From an uncultured bacterium (GTDB lineage Bacteria > Hydrogenedentota > Hydrogenedentia > Hydrogenedentales > CAILVY01): a DNA stretch of 64,000 nt. Positions 51,957-62,291 of this stretch are shown here, piece by piece (position 1 is the stretch's first letter; the number at the start of each line of letters is the position of its first letter). Location of the stretch: contig CALEDJ010000031.1 of assembly GCA_937951485.1 (NCBI GenBank), positions 53,337 to 117,336 of the forward strand, written 5' to 3'. Below the pieces are notes generated by a model. The model did not search any database. It saw only the letters and a list, made by a program, of their open reading frames with translations, and was not told the origin of the DNA. A program made the translations under genes and the position numbers.

Positions 51957-51995
51957 TCCTTCTGCTCGTGCGATGTGTCGCCGGGCAGTCAATAA

Positions 51996-52901
51996 TCACA
52001 TGTTCGCTTCAAGCAACACCGCCCAGGCGCGTGAGATCGGGGTTTTGCCGGGGTAGCGCACAAACTCCACATGGCCGTCCATGTACAGCACATTGCCCCC
52101 GCCCGGAATATGGTTAAAGAATTCCACACGCGAGTTGGAGTCATCGCTCATGACCCAGATTTCGCTCTGCGCCTTGGCCGATGCGGCGGGATTGTTGATG
52201 TCGGTGATCAGGAAACGCTCGATGCCTTCGCGCAAGCGATAGACAGTCTTATCCCATTCAAGAACATTGATATCGTTTTCAAACCACCGGGGATTGTTGT
52301 TATTGACCCATTCCTGGTAACCGAGATTGAGTACGGAACCCAACGCAATGATGAACCCCGGCACGAAGTAGTTCGCGTAGTTCGACGTGTTGATGTTGGG
52401 GTCGTTCTCCGATTGGGGCGTCGGAAAAATATCAGTCGGGGAAATTACAAACCCCGTGTAGTTGTATGACTCCGCGGTGAAGCGGCACGGACTCCTCATG
52501 TCGGTGTTGGGATCGCGGTAGAAGTTCCAGATGCCCTCCTGGAATTTTGTTTTTGCTGTTGCATCCGAAGGGCAAATGATGACATTCACGTCTGTCAGGT
52601 ATTCCGGATAGACCGCGCGCGCATTGAAAAACACCTCGGTACCCGTTCGCTTGACGCAGTCCTGTGGGTCTGTAGAGGTGTCATCGCCTTGCCATAAAGT
52701 CATGGAGGGGTATCTCTCCCCTTTTGACTCATTGGCGTACATTTTGAACACCAGGCCCAATTGCTTCAGATTGTTCTGGCAACTGGAACGCCGCGCCGCC
52801 TCGCGGGCGCGGGCAAGCGCCGGCAGCAGAATAGCCGCCAGAATGCCGATGATCGCGATGACTACCAGCAATTCAATCAAAGTAAAGCCCTGCTTTTTCA
52901 T
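51996..52901 (-). CDS. DUF1559-type pseudopilin, second copy
   Basis: 301 residues. The prepilin leader is MKKQG, cut before [19 protein letters not shown], then the [18 protein letters not shown] helix and a DUF1559 domain ending with [24 protein letters not shown] is nine bases before the chosen ATG; an in-frame upstream start is not supported. It shares with the copy at 37342-38259 the N-terminal helix and the block [19 protein letters not shown], so the two are paralogues. A terminator follows. Function is unknown. Confidence 0.9.
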   Translation of the reverse strand: MKKQGFTLIELLVVIAIIGILAAILLPALARAREAARRSSCQNNLKQLGLVFKMYANESKGERYPSMTLWQGDDTSTDPQDCVKRTGTEVFFNARAVYPEYLTDVNVIICPSDATAKTKFQEGIWNFYRDPNTDMRSPCRFTAESYNYTGFVISPTDIFPTPQSENDPNINTSNYANYFVPGFIIALGSVLNLGYQEWVNNNNPRWFENDINVLEWDKTVYRLREGIERFLITDINNPAASAKAQSEIWVMSDDSNSRVEFFNHIPGGGNVLYMDGHVEFVRYPGKTPISRAWAVLLEANM

Positions 52902-53505
52902 CTTAAGGTTCTCCTTTGTATTCACGATCACAAATCAATAAATCCGGTCGTTGCACATTCGGGTTTCACGCTTAATTGCTCTTTAGTTCGCCTCCTTTCG
53001 TGGTCCTGTTTTTTATCGCATTCTATTCTATCTCAATGCCCGGATTTTTGCAATAATCTTTTTTTGAGGATAAGATGACCGCAACGATATATTCTCATTT
53101 TTTACATATAATGAAGGTGTTTCTCACTTTTCTGTCCGGCCTGTGAGGAGCGAGAATTCCGGTAAGATTTCAGCCGAATGGTGTAACCTTCGGAAACAAC
53201 ACGCAGAAGAAGTTCCTTTCGTCATTGCGATTGAAGCGCGGCTTAATCTGAAACAACGGCGTTTCATAATGTCCACGACTGCTTCGTTCCGTGCGTAATG
53301 ACGGAGTGCAGTGTTGTTGTGGCAAACGGTTCGTCAGTGTCAACTCCCATAGAATAATGGAACGTTTACACGTAAGGTTGCTGGAATTGCATGGGGATAA
53401 TCCATTACAATGGGCGGAAAAGCGAAAAGCCGTCTTCTCTGCATGAAGATGGTTCGGTTTTTGAGATAAGATACATCAGGCAACTGCAAGGAGAGGAGCG
53501 GGCGT
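52902..53505. other. 604-base intergenic region with a dispersed palindromic element
   Basis: CGTCATTGCG at 53220-53229 and CGTAATGACG at 53294-53303 are the inverted ends of one copy of the dispersed element seen near 8.7 and 17.2 kb. AACGTTTACA at 53361-53370 is a weak LacI-type half-site. No gene is supported. Confidence 0.55.
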
Positions 53506-54825
53506 ATGTTCAGGTGTTTGGCCGGTATATTGGCAATAGTTATGATAAGCGTGTTTTCAGGATGCGGCGGCGAGGCGTCGGCGCCTCAGACCGCGCCGGC
53601 AGCGGCGCCGGTGCAGCAGCAGCCCCCCACCAAGGCGGCGGCACCCGTCAAGACGGCTGAAAAAGCGGCGGAGGCCCCCCCCCCGGTTGCCTCAAGACCT
53701 CCTGCTCCCACGTCCCCCGCCCCGTCGGTGTCCGAATTGCCTGCGGTGACGCCGGAGGCGCAGGTATCTGGGGCAAGGATATTAAGCCCGGAACCTGTAT
53801 ATGATTTTGGCGAGGTGGACTCGGAAGAAAAGGTGGAACATGCGTTTGTGATACGCAATGTCGGCACGGATCAGTTGGAAATCCGCAATGTACGCACTTC
53901 CTGCGGATGCACGGTGGCGCAACCGGACAAGAAATCGCTTGCGCCCGGCGAAGAGACGAAGGTTTCCGCGACACTCTCACTGAAGGGACGCCAGGGCGCC
54001 CAGACGAAGACAATCACCATTGAATCCAACGACCCGGAGAACCCGACCTATAAATTGGAGTTCAAGGGAACGGCAGTCGCCGCGATTACGGTGGAGCCGC
54101 GCATGGTCAATTTCGGGCGCATCCCCGACAACGAATCGAAATCGGAGACAATCCGCATCTGGTCCACAAAGCCGGACCTCGCGTTCAAGGTGGAATCGGT
54201 GGAAGTGCTAGGTTCGGAACAGGTGAAAGCGGAATTGAAGGAAGTGCAGAAAGGCAAGGAATACGCGCTCCATGTTGCCCTTGCCAGTCCGCTGAATCCG
54301 GGCAATCTCAATGCGCGCGTCACCCTCAAAACGGACTATCCTGCCTACGCCAACATTCCGGTGACGGTCTTTGCCGTCGTGGTCGGCGATCTCGACATTG
54401 CGCCGAATGAAATCACACTGCGCTTCAGCGAAGAGCCGGACAAGAAGAGTACGCAGTATCTGCGTGTGTCGCCGGGGCGCGTGAAGGAATTCAAAATCAC
54501 CAGTGTGGAAACCCCTGTTCCCGGAATGCTTGCGGAGGTGCAGGAACGGTCTCCCAACGATTATCTCATCAAGGTGATTGACATGCCGCTGGATGACACC
54601 CTGGAAGGCAAGGAATTGCTGATTCATACGGATGTGGAAAGCATGTCAACCATCCGGGTGCCTTTCAAGATCGTCCGTATTCCAGCGCTTCGCGCCGCCC
54701 CTTCGGCGATTGGGACGACCGCGTCGGATGCGGCGCGCCGGCCTGCCGCAATGAAGCCGCCCGCGCTCCCGCAGGTTCCCACAAACGCGCCTTCGGCATC
54801 CGGCAACGTGCCGACCAATCAGTAG
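53506..54825 (+). CDS. DUF1573 lipoprotein
   Basis: 439 residues. The signal ends in a lipobox-like ISVFSGC, with the lipidated Cys at about residue 20, then a Pro/Ala-rich linker (AAPVQQQPPTKAAAPVKT) to about residue 90. DUF1573 follows (ILSPEPVYDFGEVDSEE, then RTSCGCTVAQPDKKSLAPG), an Ig-like fold common in Bacteroidetes and planctomycete envelope proteins. A second Ig-like half runs to about 390, and a Pro-rich tail ends the protein. GGAG precedes the ATG. It is probably an outer-membrane or periplasmic anchored protein; no function is known. Confidence 0.85.
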   Translation: MFRCLAGILAIVMISVFSGCGGEASAPQTAPAAAPVQQQPPTKAAAPVKTAEKAAEAPPPVASRPPAPTSPAPSVSELPAVTPEAQVSGARILSPEPVYDFGEVDSEEKVEHAFVIRNVGTDQLEIRNVRTSCGCTVAQPDKKSLAPGEETKVSATLSLKGRQGAQTKTITIESNDPENPTYKLEFKGTAVAAITVEPRMVNFGRIPDNESKSETIRIWSTKPDLAFKVESVEVLGSEQVKAELKEVQKGKEYALHVALASPLNPGNLNARVTLKTDYPAYANIPVTVFAVVVGDLDIAPNEITLRFSEEPDKKSTQYLRVSPGRVKEFKITSVETPVPGMLAEVQERSPNDYLIKVIDMPLDDTLEGKELLIHTDVESMSTIRVPFKIVRIPALRAAPSAIGTTASDAARRPAAMKPPALPQVPTNAPSASGNVPTNQ

Positions 54826-54905
54826 CGTATCTCTGCATACAATTCCAGAATCCGTGCCCTGCGAGAAGATGATGTTCCCATCATCGGTCCACCGCCGAAA
54901 AACGG

Positions 54906-56252
54906 TCAGGATTGAAAATCGGGCAATAACGGACGCTGCAGTGCGATCATTTCGTCAACGCATTCGACGGCGCGCCGGTAGGAATGGCAGACGGGGTCCA
55001 GCAGGAATGCCTGAATGAGTTTGCTTCTTGAACGTTCCTGATAGGCTTCGACAAGCAATTGGTGGATGCTGCCCTGCAGGCGGAGCATCGCAGCGATGCC
55101 TTCGGGCAGAGGCGGCATGGGTGTCATGCATATCCCGGAGGCATCGGCAATAGCGGGCGCCTCGACCACCATCTCCTCGGGCAGGTTAGGGATGGTTCCC
55201 CGGTTGGGCATGTTCACGGCGAGCAGTTCCCGTGTCCGTCCGCACGCAATGCCTTCGATGACAGGCACGGCGAATTCGCCGGAGGGTTTCAGAGGGGCAT
55301 CTTCAAAACGCGCGGGCTTGGGCTCCGGCTTGCGCCAGGGGCGGGTGGTTTTGTCGCCGCTCAACGAATAGACGAATTCCGGGATATTGCCGGTATGCCA
55401 GGGGTGTCCGTCGGCGGGATCGTAGAAATATTGCACTTCCGAACAAACGAATTCCTCTGCCCAGCGGATGTACTCGCCGTAATGATTGGGGGCGGGCGAG
55501 GGCCACAGACCGAATCGGCGGAAAAGGATGCGCGCGAGGCCCAATTCGTGCCAGTCGCAAAGCCAATCGCCCTCTGCCTCTATTGCGCGCAAGCGCGGAT
55601 AGAGGTCTTCGCCGGTCTGTCTGTCGCGGATGCGGACAAACCATGTGAAGTGGTTGATACCACAGGCGGCGGTATCAAGTTCCTCAATGGGTTTTTCAAG
55701 AAGGGTGGAAATCTGGCGCAGCCCGTCATAAACCCCATGGCACAATCCAACATTTCGAATATCGGTCAGGCGTGAAAGGGCTTCGCAGAGTTTGCTTTCG
55801 GGATTGGTGAAATTCAGCAGCCATGCGTCTGGACAGCATTTTTCCATGGTGTGGGCGATGTTTATCAGCGGCCCCATGTTGCGCAAAGCGTGAAAAAGGC
55901 CGCCTGGACCGCCGTTCTCGCCATAGACCTGCATGAATCCGTATTTACGGGGCACGTGAAAATCCTGCGCCCAGTAGAGGTACCGGTTGATCTCTATGGC
56001 GGTAATAACAAAATCTGCGCCGTGCAGCGATTCTTCCAGGTCGGTCGTTTCCCGGATGGATACCCTTCGCTGTAACTTCCTTGCCACCTTCCGGGCATAG
56101 TCCCCAATCTCCGGAAGATGCTCCGGAACCATATCCATCAAGACCAGGTCTGTCCCGGATTGGGCGAGCACATCACTTAACAGGATATCGCGCACCGACC
56201 CCGGCCCAAAGGACCGACTGCCTGCGCCGACCAATACGATTTTAATACTCAT
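54906..56252 (-). CDS. GH4 family alpha-glycosidase (alpha-galactosidase/glucuronidase-like)
   Basis: 448 residues, the typical GH4 size. NAD binding is at IVLVGAGSRSFG, metal Cys171 in GLCHGVYDGL, and metal His201 in GINHFTWFVR. YGENGGPGGLFHALRN at about 110 and NFTNPESKL at 148 are typical of the alpha-galactosidase and alpha-glucuronidase group. The enzyme needs NAD+ and Mn2+ and acts in the cytoplasm. GGAG is eight bases before the ATG. It follows the esterase gene by 66 bases in the same direction, so the two may be co-transcribed. The exact sugar is not known. Confidence 0.9.
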   Translation of the reverse strand: MSIKIVLVGAGSRSFGPGSVRDILLSDVLAQSGTDLVLMDMVPEHLPEIGDYARKVARKLQRRVSIRETTDLEESLHGADFVITAIEINRYLYWAQDFHVPRKYGFMQVYGENGGPGGLFHALRNMGPLINIAHTMEKCCPDAWLLNFTNPESKLCEALSRLTDIRNVGLCHGVYDGLRQISTLLEKPIEELDTAACGINHFTWFVRIRDRQTGEDLYPRLRAIEAEGDWLCDWHELGLARILFRRFGLWPSPAPNHYGEYIRWAEEFVCSEVQYFYDPADGHPWHTGNIPEFVYSLSGDKTTRPWRKPEPKPARFEDAPLKPSGEFAVPVIEGIACGRTRELLAVNMPNRGTIPNLPEEMVVEAPAIADASGICMTPMPPLPEGIAAMLRLQGSIHQLLVEAYQERSRSKLIQAFLLDPVCHSYRRAVECVDEMIALQRPLLPDFQS

Positions 56253-56318
56253 GGCAATACTCCGAAGTCGCCGAAACCCCTGTGACGATAAACACTCCGC
56301 ATATGCGCCGCGCAGATA

Positions 56319-57137
56319 TTATCGTCGCTGCTGCTTAAATAGCCAACGGATGGCTTTCTCGTGCGCATACGCGGTGTCCCATGAATTGTGGCCGATATCC
56401 GGGAATTCCGTGTACCGGACATTGCCGCCTGCGGCCTGCAACGCGGCAACCATCTCCCGGGAACGTTCCACGGGAACAGTGGCGTCATCCGCGCCATGAA
56501 AGACCCATGTGGGCAGGGTCGCGAGATGGCGGATACGCTCTTCCGGGGTTCCATAATCACCGGAAAGCGGCCTGCCAAGACGGCCCGCCACTTCTTCCAC
56601 ATTGCCGCCGCCACATATTGGCATCAGGGCCGCGAAGGTATCGGATTTTGTTGACGCCCACAGCCAGGCGCCGTAGCCGCCCATGGACAACCCGGTAAGA
56701 TAGATGCGTGACGGATCAATCGTGTATTCCTCCCGGATACGGGCCATCATCGTCTCAAGGGGTGCAAACATCACGTCCCAGAATTCGTTTTCCGGACACT
56801 GAGGGAATAACACAATCGCCGGAAAACGGTCCGGAAAGCGACGAATCGCAGTGCCAATGCCCACCTCTGTCTGCACCAGGCCGTCATTGCCGCGTTCCCC
56901 CGCGCCGTGCAGAAAAACAATCAGGGGCCATGCTTTCTGCTCCGAATACTCATATGGCACATACACCACGTAACGATACCGTGCCCCGTCGAAATCCAGG
57001 GTCTTGTTGATGAAACCCGAGGGGAACTCTCCCGAAGGCCGCGGTGAGGTGAGTGACGTCAGGGGGGAAGGAGTAGCGCACCCCGTCATCAACCGCAGCA
57101 TTCCCGCCAGTCCAAGCATGCAAGCGCATTTTTTCAT
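56319..57137 (-). CDS. lipoprotein esterase (PHB-depolymerase/feruloyl-esterase type)
   Basis: 272 residues. The N-terminal signal has the lipobox LMTGC, lipidated Cys at about residue 20. The alpha/beta hydrolase fold shows the oxyanion segment VFLHGAGERGNDG at about 75, the nucleophile GLSMGGYGAW at about 150, an acidic residue in GADDATVPV at about 217, and a His in FPDIGHNSWD at about 247, so the triad is complete. Family members remove acyl groups from glycans. GGGAG lies eight bases before the ATG. The GH4 gene follows. Confidence 0.88.
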   Translation of the reverse strand: MKKCACMLGLAGMLRLMTGCATPSPLTSLTSPRPSGEFPSGFINKTLDFDGARYRYVVYVPYEYSEQKAWPLIVFLHGAGERGNDGLVQTEVGIGTAIRRFPDRFPAIVLFPQCPENEFWDVMFAPLETMMARIREEYTIDPSRIYLTGLSMGGYGAWLWASTKSDTFAALMPICGGGNVEEVAGRLGRPLSGDYGTPEERIRHLATLPTWVFHGADDATVPVERSREMVAALQAAGGNVRYTEFPDIGHNSWDTAYAHEKAIRWLFKQQRR

Positions 57138-57415
57138 TCGTCCGTCTCCCTTTTCTTCGTATTATCAACAAATACCCGAGAACGAGCAAGGACCTTATAA
57201 ATGGGTTTCTCTGTCCTTTTCACCACGCTGTATTCTGGTGTATTCTTTGCAATGTCCGGTATCTTGGGCTTAAGCGCGCTATAAGCAAGGCGGCGCCCAA
57301 AATGGCGTCCTACCCGTATTTGTGGATGACTACCGGATGTGCACTGCGGGGCTTTCGCCGCCTGAAACGCCATTACCCGGCACGCCGCCATGCCTGGTGC
57401 AGCACAAGTTTTCCG

Positions 57416-58759
57416 TCAACTGTTTTCCTCTTTGCCACCCGTCAGGCGGCGGGCGGCTTTCTGCACCTCGGCGTACATGCGGTTCAAAAGGCGGCGCGCC
57501 CAGAGGAATTCCGTGGCCAGCACGGCCAGCCCCATTGGAATGACAACAGTGGCCGGGCCGGGCAGCACCATCATGGCAACGCCAATCAGGATAAGGGTCA
57601 GGCCGACCACCAGGACAAGAACCTTTCGCGCATTCTTGATGGCATACCAGCCTGCGGCGGAGAGGTTGCCGCCGATGGCGTTCGCCAGGGCCATGATTTC
57701 ACGATAGGAGCGCAGCAGCGAGAAGAACAGCATCAGTCCTGTGGCGGGGAACACACCGAATAACATGACATTGGTTGCCAGCGGAAGGAAGCGTGAGTCG
57801 GTCGCGCGAAGCGCGAGGAGCGTGATGTAGAGTACGTAATACAGCAGAAAAAAAAACCCTTCCCGCCGGGATACGCTGCCGCCGCTGACAAATACCGGCA
57901 GGCATACGAGTGCGACGGCCAACATGATCGGCAGGTCGAAATCCAGGGAGGTTTCGGAAACCACCAGGCCGCCGGGCGCTAACAGGCCGCCCACGGCCAA
58001 CACGCAGAGTATGTTGAAGATGTTGCTGCCCACGATATTGCCCACGGCGATATCGCGTTCCCTGCGCAGACTGGCGACCAGTGATGTGGCCGCTTCAGGC
58101 AACGACGTTCCCGCGGCCACCAGAGTCAACCCGATGGTCAGTTCGCTGACTCCGAATTGACGCGCCATCTCGGATGCGCCGGCAACCAGCCACCGCGCCC
58201 CCAATACCAGAAGGCCCAATCCCAGCAGGATTCCGGCCGATGGAGCGGCCAACGTTCCGGTGCTCAAAGGGGAAGTCGCCGCGCGTATCTCCTTTTCAAC
58301 GGCAGTTGAAGCGTTCTTCCTGGAAAACGCAACAACAGCCCCTGCATACGCCACGAACAACGTCAGCATAAATGCGCTCTCGATGCGTCCAATGACGCCG
58401 TTACGTGCGAGAAACCATGCAAGCGCCGAGGTGACAATCATGAGAGGCACGTCAATCCGCACCAGCCTACTGGCGACGAAAAGCGGGGTCAGCAACGCTG
58501 AGATGCCCAGAATGAACAGCACATTGAAGATGTTGCTCCCCAGCACGTTGCCGACGGCGATTTCCGATTGTCCGGACAGTCCCGCCTTGATGTTGACCGC
58601 CAATTCGGGGGCGCTTGTCCCGAAGGCCACCACCGTCAAGCCGATCAGGAGAGATGGCACCCCCATCATGCGCGCCAGCCGCGAAGCACCGCGCACCAGC
58701 AGTTCCGCCCCACCAATCAGCAGAAGCAGGCCGGTTATTGCCATTGTAAAGGTGGACAT
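57416..58759 (-). CDS. Ca2+/Na+ (K+-dependent) exchanger fused to a C-terminal PGPGW segment
   Basis: 447 residues, polytopic. The two alpha repeats of the CaCA family are clear: LLIGLTVVAFGTSAPELAVN (about residue 40) and LTIGLTLVAAGTSLPEAATS (about 195), each with the acidic residue needed for cation transport. The last 70 residues (VLVLVVGLTLILIGVAMMVL, then PGPATVVIPMGLAVLATEF) match the small PGPGW membrane family, normally a separate protein. GAGGAG is 12 bases before the chosen ATG; a start further upstream gives a short acidic extension. It stands between the esterase and the DUF6259 gene. Confidence 0.82.
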   Translation of the reverse strand: MSTFTMAITGLLLLIGGAELLVRGASRLARMMGVPSLLIGLTVVAFGTSAPELAVNIKAGLSGQSEIAVGNVLGSNIFNVLFILGISALLTPLFVASRLVRIDVPLMIVTSALAWFLARNGVIGRIESAFMLTLFVAYAGAVVAFSRKNASTAVEKEIRAATSPLSTGTLAAPSAGILLGLGLLVLGARWLVAGASEMARQFGVSELTIGLTLVAAGTSLPEAATSLVASLRRERDIAVGNIVGSNIFNILCVLAVGGLLAPGGLVVSETSLDFDLPIMLAVALVCLPVFVSGGSVSRREGFFFLLYYVLYITLLALRATDSRFLPLATNVMLFGVFPATGLMLFFSLLRSYREIMALANAIGGNLSAAGWYAIKNARKVLVLVVGLTLILIGVAMMVLPGPATVVIPMGLAVLATEFLWARRLLNRMYAEVQKAARRLTGGKEENS

Positions 58760-58781
58760 GTATGCGCAAAACTCCTCTTCG

Positions 58782-61034
58782 TCACCGAAACTCATATATC
58801 CGCGCACCGCGCGGCGGCAATTTTACTTGAACACTGACTTTTCCATCCTCAAACCGGCCGACAATGGATTTTGCATCGTCTTCGATTTCCCAAATCGTTC
58901 CGGAGTCGGGGATTGGATATTGAGCAGCGTCCACCGACAACAGGAAAGAAACGCTGTCATTGGAGATACTTGCGACAGCCACGGCAACGCCGCCATCTTC
59001 GCAGGCATAGGCGCCCGCAAGCGCCGGCGGGTATTCTTTTCGGTATTCCCTGAGCGCATCCTGTTGTCCCGCATAAATCGAGAGGCGGGAAATATCTATT
59101 GTTTTCACCGGCGCGTTAATCTTCGGCGGGCGCAAAAACCTGCCATACACGAGATAAGGCCGCGCCTGTTGCCGCAACCGGCACAACCGCAGCGCATATT
59201 CGATTTCTTCCGGTCGTTCCTTGAACTGATTCGGCTGGATATTGGCGATGGTGGGTTGCTGTCCCCACACAAACGCGCGCGCCTGCTCCATATAGAACTG
59301 TTGCGAGAACTTGCGGTCCAGGAGCGCCAATGGCGTTTTCGGCGCAAATTCCCCCGGCCACAGTTCATCGTAGGGCGGCATGGTCAGGCTGGAGTAGTTG
59401 CCGTAGCAAAGCACATATTCGTGATACACCGCATGAAAGAAAGGGATCGGCTCCCACGCGCCGGGCGCGGCATACCGCTCCATGCTGACTTGCAGACTCA
59501 GCATGAGGTCCAGATGCGGGAGCCAGGTCTCCCCGCATCCTTCGCCGGAAAGCGTCACACCGCGTGGCGCACAGCGCCGCCGGATGTCATCCGCCAGTTC
59601 CCGAAAACCCGCGACCCAATACGCGCCGCCGCCGATGGGGTGGCCGTGGGTGGGATCGAAACAGGACAAACTCAGGCAGGCCTGATCCATGTAAATGCCG
59701 GCGACGCCCAAGCCCATTACGGCGTGCTCGGCCAACCCGGCGTATTTGTCTCGCCAGAATGACGTGCCCAGGCACATCGGCGCGCACGGTGATTTCGTGA
59801 AGGTGTTGTACACTTCCTTGAGCGGCGCGCCGTCGAAGCCTTTCACGGCATAGCGCTCCGCGCCCTCGTCGCGCCAACTGTCGGTTTCCATGCCCCACAG
59901 GCGCTGGTTCATATAGATGAGCGCGTGAATCCCCTGCTGTGCGGCGGCTGCGACCGCCTCGCGGAAGGGTTCTTCTCCTTCGCGCGGCGGAAAATACTCC
60001 GGGAAGCCCACATCGTATGCGCAGCCATGCCACCAATGCCAGAACACGCTGATCGGAATCCCGCTGTATTCCTGAAGTTGCGCAGCGGGCTTCAGCACGT
60101 TTTCGGAACGTCCCCGGTTCCAGACCCACAACCCCGTGTTCTTGACCCACTGCTGGACCAACCCCCGCCGCAGACGGCTTTCCCTGGCCCAGGGTTGATT
60201 TACAGCCCACGCGCGATAACGTAACGCTGCGTCCATCCAGTCGCCTTCGATTGTACCCAGAAGCACTGCGTACGGCGATTGATATGCCCGCGTGGTGATG
60301 CCTTCGGGCATCTGGACGACCTCGATGCCCAGTTGCCCCGGCATGCCGCCGAATATGGAAAAGCCCTTGCGTCGCGATGCGGTGTCGTCACAAGCCACAT
60401 ATAGTCCCGGTCCCCCCTCCCGATAGACCGTCATGCACTGCATTGAAACGTGGCCCGGGTAGTCCCATTGGAATCTTTTGGGCGGTTGTCCCGGGGATGA
60501 GGAAAGCATCGCGCGCGCCTGCGTTGTTTTCTGGCCCATCCACAGCGGCGCGGCAAGCACTTCATCCGGTTGAGCCGAGACATTCGGGATGCGCGGAAAA
60601 TGAACAGCATGCAACGAGGCGTCTCCGGCCATTTTCACAGTGACGCGCCATTGACTCAGCGGCGCAGCATTGTCCAGTGCAATGTCTGCAATCACTTCAA
60701 GGTCCACACCATTGAACGACGACCAGGTCAACATCAGGGCATCTTCGCCGGATTCCCACCGGAATTCCGTTGCATCCGCCGGCGTCACACGACGCGGTGC
60801 ATCTCCCCCCAAGACAATATGCCACAGATGATTTTCACTTGCGGCGTTTTCCCCCACAAAGTCATGTCCATTCGTCTTGTCCACGAATGCAGCGATGCCG
60901 CCGTGTTGAACATCGAAGCGCACCAGTAAACGACCGTTTTCAATGAGCGGTTCCGCCGCGGCGGCCTGCACACTCCAAAAAAACAGCGCAATCACCAGAT
61001 ACACGCCGCGCCTGCGCTTCTGATCATTGATCAT
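58782..61034 (-). CDS. exported DUF6259 glycoside-hydrolase-like protein
   Basis: 750 residues with a Sec signal peptide (GVYLVIALFFWSVQAAAAEP). The ATG at 61034 has AGGA close upstream; the TTG four codons earlier is weaker. An N-terminal beta-sandwich is followed by a TIM-barrel-like middle (PISVFWHWWHGCAYDVGFPEY at about 330, GIYMDQACLSLSC at about 470, GVTLSGEGCGE at about 515) and a C-terminal beta domain. This is the DUF6259 pattern, related to GH101-type enzymes. Asp in YMDQ and Glu in SGEG are plausible catalytic residues. The substrate is unknown; the context suggests a plant or algal glycan. Confidence 0.8.
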   Translation of the reverse strand: MINDQKRRRGVYLVIALFFWSVQAAAAEPLIENGRLLVRFDVQHGGIAAFVDKTNGHDFVGENAASENHLWHIVLGGDAPRRVTPADATEFRWESGEDALMLTWSSFNGVDLEVIADIALDNAAPLSQWRVTVKMAGDASLHAVHFPRIPNVSAQPDEVLAAPLWMGQKTTQARAMLSSSPGQPPKRFQWDYPGHVSMQCMTVYREGGPGLYVACDDTASRRKGFSIFGGMPGQLGIEVVQMPEGITTRAYQSPYAVLLGTIEGDWMDAALRYRAWAVNQPWARESRLRRGLVQQWVKNTGLWVWNRGRSENVLKPAAQLQEYSGIPISVFWHWWHGCAYDVGFPEYFPPREGEEPFREAVAAAAQQGIHALIYMNQRLWGMETDSWRDEGAERYAVKGFDGAPLKEVYNTFTKSPCAPMCLGTSFWRDKYAGLAEHAVMGLGVAGIYMDQACLSLSCFDPTHGHPIGGGAYWVAGFRELADDIRRRCAPRGVTLSGEGCGETWLPHLDLMLSLQVSMERYAAPGAWEPIPFFHAVYHEYVLCYGNYSSLTMPPYDELWPGEFAPKTPLALLDRKFSQQFYMEQARAFVWGQQPTIANIQPNQFKERPEEIEYALRLCRLRQQARPYLVYGRFLRPPKINAPVKTIDISRLSIYAGQQDALREYRKEYPPALAGAYACEDGGVAVAVASISNDSVSFLLSVDAAQYPIPDSGTIWEIEDDAKSIVGRFEDGKVSVQVKLPPRGARIYEFR

Positions 61035-61046
61035 AATCCTGTTCAA

Positions 61047-61306
61047 CTCCCGTCAGTTTCACCAGTCAACAAATGGGGTGGCAAATTTTCGTTGTCGGAA
61101 GAATATCACCTGAGCCTTGCAGGGGGCGAAGAATCGTCGCATCGTCGTTGCGAGCGAAGCGGCACTCTGCAGCGCAGTTCGAAGAAATGGTGTCACGAGG
61201 TGCAATGTGGGATTTTCGAAATGTTGTACACCGTATCGGTTTGTGCGAAGATAACGTGTGAAAACATCGGGACAGCCGGGTGGACCACGGCAAAAGGAGC
61301 AGGCAT
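61047..61306. other. divergent intergenic region with a partial dispersed element
   Basis: CGTCGTTGCGAGCGAAGCGG at 61143-61162 matches the start of the dispersed element seen at 8739. Its partner end is not clear. No gene is supported. Confidence 0.5.
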
Positions 61307-62269
61307 ATGCGGGACATGAATCGCAGGGCGTTTGTGAAGACGGCAATAGCCGGGCCGGTAGCGTCGGCGTGGGCGGCGCAGGCGATGGGAACGGCTTCTG
61401 CGCAGACGACTTTGTCTGCTGCGAAGGCCATGCCGCAGGGGAAAATCGGTAACCTGTCCATCAGCCGCCTGCTTTTGGGCGGGAATCTGCTGACGCATTT
61501 TACGCACAGCCGGGACCTGAAGTATGTGTACCGTCTCTGCGAACACTACAACACCGACCAGAAAATCGTGGAGACCCTGGCATTGTCCGAACAGCATGGC
61601 ATCAATACGCTTGTGGTGCACACGGTCCCGCATGTGATTGATCTGCTGATCCGCTATCGAAAGGAACAGGGCGGCAAGATGCAATGGATTGTCTGCCCCA
61701 CCGCCCAGATAGACCGGGACCGTGAGGCATACATCAAGCAGGTGCGGGACCTTGTGGATGAAGGCTGCGAAGCGATTTACCTCTGGGGCGTTACCGCCGA
61801 CCGCCTTGCGGGGGAAGGCAATATCCGGGCGATAGCCGACGCCGTAAACATCGCAAAGGATCACGGGGTGCCGTCCGGCGTGGGCGCGCATGACTTGCAA
61901 GTGATTATCGCCTGCGAAGAGAACGGCATCAACGCCGACTTTTACATCAAGACTTTCCACCACCACAACTATCCGAGCGGTCCGAAACCCGAACAATTGA
62001 CGGGGCCTTATGCGGAGCACCCCGGATACTGGTGCCGCGACCCGGAAGAAACGATTCGCGTCATGGCGGCCGTGGAAAGGCCATGGATTGCGTTCAAGGT
62101 CATGGCCGCCGGGGCCATTCCCCCGAAAGATGCCTTCGATTATGTCTTTGAGCACGGCGCGGACCACGTGCTCGCGGGCATGTTCGACTTCGAGATCGCC
62201 GAAGACGCCGCGCTCGCGCGAGACGCCTTTGCGCTGGCCACGCATCGCGATCGACCGTGGCGCAGTTGA
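61307..62269 (+). CDS. Tat-exported TIM-barrel protein of unknown specificity
   Basis: 320 residues. A Tat signal (NRRAFVKTAIAGPVASAW) is followed by a barrel-like domain: LSISRLLLGGNLLTHF, EGCEAIYLWGVTADRL, GVPSGVGAHDLQVI and FYIKTFHHHNYP, and near the end AFKVMAAGAIPP. It resembles aldo/keto-reductase or aldolase-like exported proteins of planctomycetes, but I cannot name the reaction. AAGGAG is seven bases before the chosen ATG. It heads a run of three genes with gaps of 22 and 29 bases. Confidence 0.7.
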   Translation: MRDMNRRAFVKTAIAGPVASAWAAQAMGTASAQTTLSAAKAMPQGKIGNLSISRLLLGGNLLTHFTHSRDLKYVYRLCEHYNTDQKIVETLALSEQHGINTLVVHTVPHVIDLLIRYRKEQGGKMQWIVCPTAQIDRDREAYIKQVRDLVDEGCEAIYLWGVTADRLAGEGNIRAIADAVNIAKDHGVPSGVGAHDLQVIIACEENGINADFYIKTFHHHNYPSGPKPEQLTGPYAEHPGYWCRDPEETIRVMAAVERPWIAFKVMAAGAIPPKDAFDYVFEHGADHVLAGMFDFEIAEDAALARDAFALATHRDRPWRS

Positions 62270-62291
62270 CAACGAACGACAGGAGAGGACC

